Source: JBAZKK01 sp964456925 (GTDB lineage: Bacteria; Omnitrophota; Gorgyraeia; Gygaellales; Profunditerraquicolaceae). From it: a stretch of DNA of 16,046 nucleotides. Positions 6,703 to 11,675 of the stretch are shown one piece after another; position 1 is the first letter of the stretch, and each line of letters begins with the position of its first letter. The stretch is from the NCBI GenBank assembly GCA_964456925.1, contig CAYWCX010000027.1, positions 1 through 16,046 of the forward strand, written 5' to 3'. The notes under the pieces are model-generated. The model made no database searches, was not told where the DNA came from, and saw only the letters and a program-made list of their open reading frames with translations. A program made the translations under genes and the position numbers.

Positions 6703-6892
6703 GGTAATGGTTTAAGCGGGTCCTGGCTTGGGTTGTTTCTCGCCGCACCGCTCCGTTTTCCCCAGCGAGGAAAATGTCGCTCGGAGAAACTTTTCGCTCT
6801 GCCTGGCTTCTTAGATAGCGGGGCAACCTTGCCCGCTCAAATTTTCTACGTGCGTCTCGAAATCAACCCAAGCCGCCCGCTTAAGCGTTACC
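6703..6892. repeat. Large imperfect foldback element with nested hairpins
   Basis: The left arm 6703-6735 and the right arm 6864-6892 are inverted repeats. GGTAA pairs with TTACC, TTAAGCGGG (6712-6720) with CCCGCTTAA (6876-6884), and GGCTTGGGTTG (6725-6735) with CAACCCAAGCC (6864-6874), giving 25 base pairs interrupted by short internal loops. The 128-base interior holds further hairpins: CTCCG...CGGAG enclosing TTTTCC/GGAAAA (about 6751-6786), and AGCGGGGCAA-CC-TTGCCCGCT (6817-6837). No protein gene is credible here. It sits between the end of the S74-domain gene and the hisG promoter. It may be a miniature foldback transposable element or a structured RNA; the sequence alone does not decide. 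Confidence 0.6.
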
Positions 6893-6959
6893 TAAATCTA
6901 CAATACAAAAATTAGAAGGGAATCGAAGGAAAGAATTGAGGGCGGGTGAGGGTATCGGC

Positions 6960-8096
6960 TTACTTTACCCTGGCCTCCAAACGGTTCAGGTGGGTTTTCA
7001 TATCTTCGAACTCTGACTTTAGCTCTTTATTGGCTCTCTTTAGCTCCTGGTTTTCCTGGGTGAGTTTGACAATACCGGCATCCAGCTCTTTGACGCTGTT
7101 AATCAGGTCAAAGATTAAAGCATGGGGATTGAAGTTTAAGAGTTCGGTTTCTTTTTTGTCTTGGGGGTTAAGTTTTGCCTTGTAAGTATTGATGGTATAG
7201 GGAGCGACTTTAATTACCTCCTGGGCAATAACGCCGATGTGGTCCTGGTTGTCATCAGGAAAGCCTCCTTTTCCGTTGTATTTGAACCAGACCGGCTTAA
7301 TGCCCTTGATGATGCTTAAGCCGTTGGTGTAAGGCCGGATGTCCTTCTTGACCCTCCTGTCAGAGGTAGTAGTCCAAGTAGTGGTAGATGGCTTGGCTGC
7401 GGAGTCAGTGGAGAGTTCTAATTGATACGTTGGGCTTAGCGTCCCGATGCCTACGTTGCCGCTGACCATTGATAACACGGGATTTGCTGCGGTCCCAAAA
7501 ACCATCGCCCAGCCACCGCCACCCCAACCGCCATCACCCCAACGGTGATATAATCTATATCCATAGCTGGCATGGGGCGTCCCGTCAAGTTCGTATCCGC
7601 TTCCGATTATATAATTACGTGAGGCAGCATCGGTTCGATAGACTTTCCGGAATGTACCATCTATATCTAGTTTATATGTGGGATTTGTCGTCCCGATGCC
7701 GACGTTGCCGTTATCTTGTATTACAAAATTCCTTGTGCCATCTCTATCTGCTATAAAAAACTGTGAAGTGGTAGCATAAACTTGCAAACCTACTCCTGAA
7801 CCCATCTCATCAGATGAATATATAGAAATTCCCCGTTCCACACCGTCTAAGCGAGTAAATCTTGCAATTTCTGAACTACCCACGGTTGAGGTATCATTTA
7901 CTTTAAGATGAAGTCCTGCTTGCGGCGCCGTCGTCCCGATGCCGAGCTTACTGGCGACATAGAGCTCATTATAATTTCCGTAAGGTGAAGGATAGTAGGT
8001 GGTGATGGTAAGGGTTTCTTCGGCAGCGCTAACAGCCGAAGAGTATCTCAAGAGACATAATATTGCTAAAATAAGGATAAGCTTCACTTTAGACAT
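6960..8096 (-). CDS. Secreted protein with C-terminal Peptidase_S74 self-cleaving chaperone domain
   Basis: The 378-residue protein has a Sec signal peptide (hydrophobic 5-18, probable cleavage near AVSA at 21-25). The mature start ETLTITTYYPSPYGNYNEL (27-45) is a module I associate with Omnitrophota surface proteins. Three GIGT(T/L)xPxYxLxI-type repeats follow (near 52, 132 and 217), as in tail-fibre-like proteins whose trimeric beta structure repeats this unit. The C-terminus is an S74 intramolecular chaperone domain: TTSDRRVKKDI places the catalytic serine at S245 with the lysine at 250/251, followed by IGVIAQEV (287-294) and a coiled coil (about 334-378). Cleavage before S245 would release the chaperone after trimer folding. 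It is probably a surface or fibre protein. The ribosome-binding site is weak. Confidence 0.85.
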   Translation of the reverse strand: MSKVKLILILAILCLLRYSSAVSAAEETLTITTYYPSPYGNYNELYVASKLGIGTTAPQAGLHLKVNDTSTVGSSEIARFTRLDGVERGISIYSSDEMGSGVGLQVYATTSQFFIADRDGTRNFVIQDNGNVGIGTTNPTYKLDIDGTFRKVYRTDAASRNYIIGSGYELDGTPHASYGYRLYHRWGDGGWGGGGWAMVFGTAANPVLSMVSGNVGIGTLSPTYQLELSTDSAAKPSTTTWTTTSDRRVKKDIRPYTNGLSIIKGIKPVWFKYNGKGGFPDDNQDHIGVIAQEVIKVAPYTINTYKAKLNPQDKKETELLNFNPHALIFDLINSVKELDAGIVKLTQENQELKRANKELKSEFEDMKTHLNRLEARVK

Positions 8097-8130
8097 CTTT
8101 AGCTATTTATCGTTTTTCCCCTAAAATCGT

Positions 8131-8149
8131 ATATTCCGTTTTGGAATAT
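8131..8149. promoter_or_regulatory. Inverted repeat, candidate operator of the divergent regulator
   Basis: ATATTCC-GTTTT-GGAATAT is a perfect inverted repeat with 7-base arms and a 5-base spacer, the size expected for a dimer of an XRE-type HTH protein such as the one encoded at 8196-8417. It overlaps the -35 box of the rightward promoter and lies just past the expected start of the leftward transcript, so a bound dimer could repress both. Binding is inference. Confidence 0.5.
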
Positions 8150-8169
8150 ACAATAATTAAATATATCAT
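8141..8169 (+). promoter_or_regulatory. Promoter for the XRE-family regulator
   Basis: TTGGAA (8141-8146), 17 bases, then TATCAT (8164-8169) fit a sigma70 promoter 26 bases upstream of the ATG at 8196. The -35 overlaps the right arm of the inverted repeat and the -10 overlaps the promoter on the other strand. The implied leader is about 20 bases with no Shine-Dalgarno sequence. Confidence 0.5.
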
Positions 8170-8187
8170 ATAGCTGAATACTGTCAA
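8160..8187 (-). promoter_or_regulatory. Promoter for the S74-domain protein gene
   Basis: On the minus strand a perfect TTGACA (8182-8187), a 16-base spacer and TATATT (8160-8165) precede the S74-domain gene, leaving a leader of about 57 bases that contains the inverted repeat at 8131-8149. Confidence 0.55.
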
Positions 8188-8195
8188 GTTAAAAT

Positions 8196-8417
8196 ATGGA
8201 TAAAACGATATTCACGGATAGCCACCGCAAGCTGGTAGGCAGGTTAAAAGAGGCGCGCAAAAAGGCAAAATTAAAGCAAGGTGACGTCGCCAAAAAACTC
8301 GGCCGCACCCAGTCTTATATTTCCAAGATAGAGTCCGGCCAGCGCCGCATTGATACCGTGCAGTTAAAGGAATTTGCCGCCGTCTACAAAAAGAAAATCG
8401 ACTTCTTCCTTAAATAG
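8196..8417 (+). CDS. XRE-family helix-turn-helix regulator
   Basis: The 73-residue protein is a stand-alone HTH_3/XRE DNA-binding domain. LKEARKKAKLKQGDVAKKLGRTQSY starts at residue 17; KQGDVAKKLG (27-36) is helix 2 and the turn, TQSYISKIESGQRR (38-51) the recognition helix and following loop, and the C-terminus VQLKEFAAVYKKKIDFFLK (55-73) is the usual family ending. Such proteins dimerise on short inverted repeats and often repress their own promoter. No toxin gene is next to it, so a toxin-antitoxin role is not supported. It is divergent from the S74-domain gene and convergent with radC, with 5 bases between the stops. Confidence 0.9.
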   Translation: MDKTIFTDSHRKLVGRLKEARKKAKLKQGDVAKKLGRTQSYISKIESGQRRIDTVQLKEFAAVYKKKIDFFLK

Positions 8418-8422
8418 CCGCT

Positions 8423-9121
8423 TCAAATCAAGCCCGCATCCGCAAAACTGAAATAGTCGTTATCCCCGATAATAATGTGGTCAAGCGCAGTTACTGAAAG
8501 TATCTTTCCTGCCCTCACAAGCTCACGGGTAAATTCACGGTCTTGCCGGCTGGGTTGGGGGTCTCCTGAGGGATGATTATGTACGCAAACGAGGTAGGGG
8601 GCAAAATTCTGCAGCGCCTTGTGGTAGATTTCCCGCAATAAAGGGTTTAGACGATTTACCGTGCCTTCCCCTGCTTCAACGATTTCAATAGTCCTGTTCC
8701 GGGAATCCAGAAACACTACTTTAAATATCTCTTTTTTCAAGTCACGCATCCGCGGCATTAAGATTCCCGCAATATCGGCTGAAGATTCAATTTTCGGGCG
8801 CAAAGCCTTTGCTTCCGATTCTTCTAATCGCCTGCCGATTTCTATTGCTGCTTTTATCTGGGCAATCTTGACGCTGCCTAGGCCCATCCCCCGGAACTCT
8901 CTCCACTGCGAGGGGTCGGTGTGCGAGAGGCTGCGGAAGGTCTTGAATTTATGCAAAATTTTCCTTGCCAGGTCCAGCGCGCTTAAACTTTTTGCTCCCG
9001 AACGGATGATTATCGCCAGCAGCTCGGAATCGGTCAGGGTGTGTTCGCCGTGACGGAATAATTTTTCCCGCGGCCGGTCTTCCTCGGGCCAATTACTTAT
9101 GGATGTATAGGGCTTAGCCAC
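8423..9121 (-). CDS. radC: RadC family JAB/MPN-domain protein
   Basis: The 232-residue length is normal for RadC. The N-terminal UPF0758 helix-hairpin-helix region contains EEDRPREKLFRHG (13-25) and LTDSELLAIIIRSG (29-42). The C-terminal JAMM metal-binding domain has VHNHPSGDPQPSRQD (180-194), giving His181, His183 and Asp194 as metal ligands, with E164 of LLREI as the probable catalytic acid. The biochemical role of RadC is unsettled; it was named for a repair phenotype now attributed to another gene, and related proteins sit in mobile elements. The start is GTG at 9119-9121, chosen because GGAGG lies 8 bases upstream and the family N-terminus is complete. Confidence 0.95.
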   Translation of the reverse strand: MAKPYTSISNWPEEDRPREKLFRHGEHTLTDSELLAIIIRSGAKSLSALDLARKILHKFKTFRSLSHTDPSQWREFRGMGLGSVKIAQIKAAIEIGRRLEESEAKALRPKIESSADIAGILMPRMRDLKKEIFKVVFLDSRNRTIEIVEAGEGTVNRLNPLLREIYHKALQNFAPYLVCVHNHPSGDPQPSRQDREFTRELVRAGKILSVTALDHIIIGDNDYFSFADAGLI

Positions 9122-9133
9122 TATTTCGCCTCC

Positions 9134-9233
9134 NNNNNNNNNNNNNNNNNNNNNNNNNNNNNNNNNNNNNNNNNNNNNNNNNNNNNNNNNNNNNNNNNNN
9201 NNNNNNNNNNNNNNNNNNNNNNNNNNNNNNNNN
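9134..9233. other. Assembly gap of 100 N
   Basis: Exactly 100 undetermined bases, the conventional placeholder for a scaffold join of unknown length. Sequence may be missing here, so adjacency of radC and the chaperone gene is not proven. Confidence 0.98.
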
Positions 9234-9317
9234 GGAGATAATAAAATCTAACTGGGTTTTTAGTGGGCGGCAGAGAATAACTTAAGGGTTATTTGTTTAT
9301 GTGGGGCGAGGTGGTCT

Positions 9318-9383
9318 TTTTGAGACACTGTCCCGATTGGAATGGAAAGCGTCTCTAAATTAGTTGACTTGGGGGACGTCCCT
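9318..9383. repeat. Two short palindromic motifs upstream of the chaperone gene
   Basis: TTTTGAGAC (9318-9326) and GTCTCTAAA (9351-9359) form an inverted repeat with one mismatch and a 24-base loop. GGGACGTCCC (9373-9382) is a perfect 10-base palindrome inside the promoter spacer. The style resembles REP-like ends handled by TnpA-REP transposases, but no transposase is visible; the adjoining N gap may hide one. The stretch 9234-9317 shows nothing further. Confidence 0.35.
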
Positions 9384-9392
9384 CACTATAAT
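9364..9392 (+). promoter_or_regulatory. Promoter for the SurA/PpiD-like gene
   Basis: TTGACT (9364-9369), a 17-base spacer and a perfect TATAAT (9387-9392) lie 28 bases before the ATG, with an AAGGAG ribosome-binding site between. The spacer contains the palindrome GGGACGTCCC, which could be an operator. Confidence 0.7.
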
Positions 9393-9420
9393 AGTTTAAT
9401 CTTAAAAAGGAGAGCGTTGG

Positions 9421-10857
9421 ATGCTGAGAAAACTGCGCCATAAGAAAACCGCCAAATGGATATTCTTTATCCTCTTAATCCTGATTCTACCTGCCTTCGT
9501 ATTCTGGGGCTTCGGCAGCTATGTCCGCAGCAAGCAGGAGGCGGCCCTGCGCGGCAGGATTTACGGCAGGAATATTTCCGAACTGGAATACCAGGATGCC
9601 CTGGAGGCAGTGCGCACCCTTGCCATCATGCAGTTCGGCGACAGGATTAAAGAGGCCGCTAAATACTTGAATTTCGAAGCCATGGCTTTGGAAAGAATCC
9701 TTTTATTATCCGAGGCCAAGAAACGCCGCATCCGGGTTTCGGACAAAGAGGTAGTGGAAGCCATCGAGAGCTACCCCGTCTTTGAAATCAACGGCCAATT
9801 CAATAATAAGTATTATCAGGAAACCCTGCAGTATGTGTTCCATACCCAGGCGCGGGTCTTTGAGGAGCACACCCGCCAGAACATCATACTTGCCAAGCTC
9901 TATCAGGACGTTACCGATAAGGTCGCATTAAACGACGCGCAAATAATGGAAGAATACAGCAAGGCAAATGAAACGGTAAGTATTTATTATATCGCTTCCC
10001 GGCCGGCAGAATTTACCGGCAATATCCAGGTTAATGAAGAACAAGTCAAAAATTATTTTCAGGAAAACCGCATCCAGTTCAAAGAACCGCTTTCCTTTAA
10101 CCTGGAGTATTTAACCATCGGCCAGGATAGCGAAGGCGGAAACAGCATCCGGGAAAAGATTAAAGTTATCCTGCCGCGCTTAAAAAGCGGCCAGGACATC
10201 AACAGGGTGGCTAAGGAGCTGAATAGCGAAGCCAAAGAAACCGGATTCTTCAGTCTTCCCGGCCCGATACCGGGACTGGGCTGGTCCCCGCAGCTGGCGG
10301 CTCTAATCTCTAAGAGCAAACCCGGGCAGTACCTGCCGCCGCTGGAGATTGATAAGGTTTATTATCTGGTAAGGTTAAAAAACGTCAGGGAAGCGCGGAT
10401 ACCTGAATTTGAAGAGATAAAGGACGGGGTGAGGTCGGCTTTTGTAAGAGATGCGGCTTACAAACTGGCGCGGGATAAAATTGAGGCCTGTTTAGCTAAA
10501 TTAAAGGAGCACACCGCAGGAAATCTGCGCCCGGCGGATTTTGAAAAAGCAGCCCAGGCCGCCGGCCTCAAGAGCGCGGCCACGCAGCCTTTTAACTACG
10601 GCAGTTATATCGAAGGTATCGGCGGCTCGGATATCTTCTGGCTCCAAGCCCGGGCCTTAAAAGAGAATGAAACAAGCCCCGTCGTGGAAGTCCCCAGCGG
10701 TTTTTACATCATCAGGGTAAAATCCAAGACTCCCATCGACGAAAAGAAATTCCAAGCCGAAAAAGAAGATTTTTCCCGGAAGTTACTGGCGCAGAAAAAA
10801 CAGGAAGTTTTTGCTGGCTTTGTCAGGGAATTGAAAAAGATACACCAGGTGGAGTAA
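9421..10857 (+). CDS. Membrane-anchored SurA/PpiD-like periplasmic folding chaperone (PPIC-type)
   Basis: The 478-residue protein begins with a short basic stretch and one strong transmembrane segment (about 12-32), followed by a SurA_N-like helical chaperone region (about 37-180) starting GRIYGRNISELEYQDAL. A parvulin/PPIC-like domain spans about 226-325, ending in VYYLVRLKNVREARIPEFEEIK, the typical exit of that fold; the residues that define an active isomerase are poorly conserved, so it may act mainly as a chaperone. A second partial PPIC-like half (SPVVEVPSGFYIIRVK) lies near the C-terminus. This layout matches PpiD: inner-membrane anchored and facing the periplasm, which implies an outer-membrane-bearing cell. 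It has its own promoter and converges on the ferredoxin gene with 5 bases between stops. Confidence 0.87.
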   Translation: MLRKLRHKKTAKWIFFILLILILPAFVFWGFGSYVRSKQEAALRGRIYGRNISELEYQDALEAVRTLAIMQFGDRIKEAAKYLNFEAMALERILLLSEAKKRRIRVSDKEVVEAIESYPVFEINGQFNNKYYQETLQYVFHTQARVFEEHTRQNIILAKLYQDVTDKVALNDAQIMEEYSKANETVSIYYIASRPAEFTGNIQVNEEQVKNYFQENRIQFKEPLSFNLEYLTIGQDSEGGNSIREKIKVILPRLKSGQDINRVAKELNSEAKETGFFSLPGPIPGLGWSPQLAALISKSKPGQYLPPLEIDKVYYLVRLKNVREARIPEFEEIKDGVRSAFVRDAAYKLARDKIEACLAKLKEHTAGNLRPADFEKAAQAAGLKSAATQPFNYGSYIEGIGGSDIFWLQARALKENETSPVVEVPSGFYIIRVKSKTPIDEKKFQAEKEDFSRKLLAQKKQEVFAGFVRELKKIHQVE

Positions 10858-10862
10858 GGGTT

Positions 10863-11045
10863 TTAGCTGACTTTGATGCAGTTAACTGGACACTGCTCCG
10901 CGACTTCCTGCAGGTTATGCTGTTCGCAGCTGTTGGCCTTGACATGCGCAACCCCGTCCCCCTGCACCTCGAAGACCTCCGGGCAGGATTGCTCGCACAA
11001 ACCGCATCCTACGCAGGTAGCAACATCCACGCTTACTTTCGCCAT
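10863..11045 (-). CDS. Small [4Fe-4S] ferredoxin
   Basis: The 60-residue protein is a soluble low-potential electron carrier. CVGCGLCEQSCP (C11, C14, C17, C21) plus CP at 52-53 match the single-cluster Desulfovibrio/Thermotoga-type ferredoxins, in which C11, C14, C17 and C52 hold a [4Fe-4S] cluster while C21 and C40 can form a disulfide. A seventh cysteine, C56 (CPVNCIKV), recalls an ancestral second cluster. GGAGG lies 11 bases before the ATG. As the last gene of the por run it is the natural candidate acceptor for electrons from POR. The inverted repeat at 11074-11136 separates it from the ferritin-like gene. Confidence 0.93.
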   Translation of the reverse strand: MAKVSVDVATCVGCGLCEQSCPEVFEVQGDGVAHVKANSCEQHNLQEVAEQCPVNCIKVS

Positions 11046-11073
11046 AATTAACTAAACCTCCGTTTAAAAATTG

Positions 11074-11136
11074 CGTAAATCGTAATTCGTAAATGGTAAA
11101 CAGTAATTTTTAAAAAATTACGAGTTACGGATTACG
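11074..11136. repeat. A/T-rich imperfect inverted repeat
   Basis: The left arm CGTAAATCGTAATTCGTAA (11074-11092) is nearly the reverse complement of the right arm TTACGAGTTACGGATTACG (11118-11136), and GTAATTTTT/AAAAAATTAC (11103-11121) makes an alternative inner palindrome. Each arm is itself a run of CGTAA-like words. It lies between the ferritin-like and ferredoxin genes and may be a small dispersed palindromic repeat, or act as an mRNA processing or partial termination structure. Confidence 0.5.
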
Positions 11137-11145
11137 TTATCTAAA

Positions 11146-11625
11146 TCATCTTTCCAGCAGGTTTTCAAACATCTCTTCGTGGTTGACTTCCTCCGAAAGG
11201 ATGTGGGTGACTAACTGGTAGGTCACGTTATCCTTCCCCAGGGTCTTCTTGGCGATTTTATTGTAGACCTCAATCGCGGTTGCCTCGGCCTCGGTGACGA
11301 TGCGGATGATGCGGTTGATGTCCGCGGTATTCTTGGGCGGCATCATATAGGGGGCATTGGCATTCTTTTCCAAATCCATGGGGTTGGCTATCGGCAGGCC
11401 GCCGAGCTTGATGATTAAATCCGCAACCTCTGTGGCGTGCTCCATTTCGTCCTTGGCGATTTTGTTAAGCATCTCGGCGATGTCCTCGTAGGCCCTGCCC
11501 GAGACTGTCTGCGCCATATACCAGTAAAGGTAAAACGCCAGCCACTCATCGGCATATGCCTTATTCAAATCCTTGACCAGGTCTTTTAAACTCACTTCCA
11601 CGATTGCCCTTGCCTGTTTACCCAT
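11146..11625 (-). CDS. Ferritin-like diiron protein
   Basis: The 159-residue four-helix protein has ferritin-type diiron ligands: E27 in helix 1 (YADEWLAFY), E60-x-x-H63 (DEMEH) in helix 2, E112/E114 (TEAEATAIEVYNKI) in helix 3 and E146-x-x-H149 (EEVNHEE) in helix 4. The length and the Tyr/Trp-rich first helix fit bacterioferritin or archaeal Dps-like groups. It probably oxidises Fe(II) and stores it or consumes peroxide. It lies 50 bases after porB on the same strand with a perfect AAAGGAGGTG ribosome-binding site. Being in a POR operon suggests protection or iron supply for iron-sulfur enzymes; that is inference. Rubrerythrin is less likely, because no rubredoxin-type CxxC is present. Confidence 0.85.
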   Translation of the reverse strand: MGKQARAIVEVSLKDLVKDLNKAYADEWLAFYLYWYMAQTVSGRAYEDIAEMLNKIAKDEMEHATEVADLIIKLGGLPIANPMDLEKNANAPYMMPPKNTADINRIIRIVTEAEATAIEVYNKIAKKTLGKDNVTYQLVTHILSEEVNHEEMFENLLER

Positions 11626-11675
11626 CGCTACACCTCCTTTATTGACTCGCTAAACTGTTTCTATCTATATATAAA

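Noticed and set aside
6733..6915. Plus-strand frame of 60 codons in the foldback region
   Set aside because: It spans both arms of the inverted repeat, has no ribosome-binding site and no recognisable sequence.
8196..8417. Antitoxin of a toxin-antitoxin pair
   Set aside because: No toxin-sized partner frame is adjacent on the same strand; the neighbours are a divergent S74-domain gene and a convergent radC.
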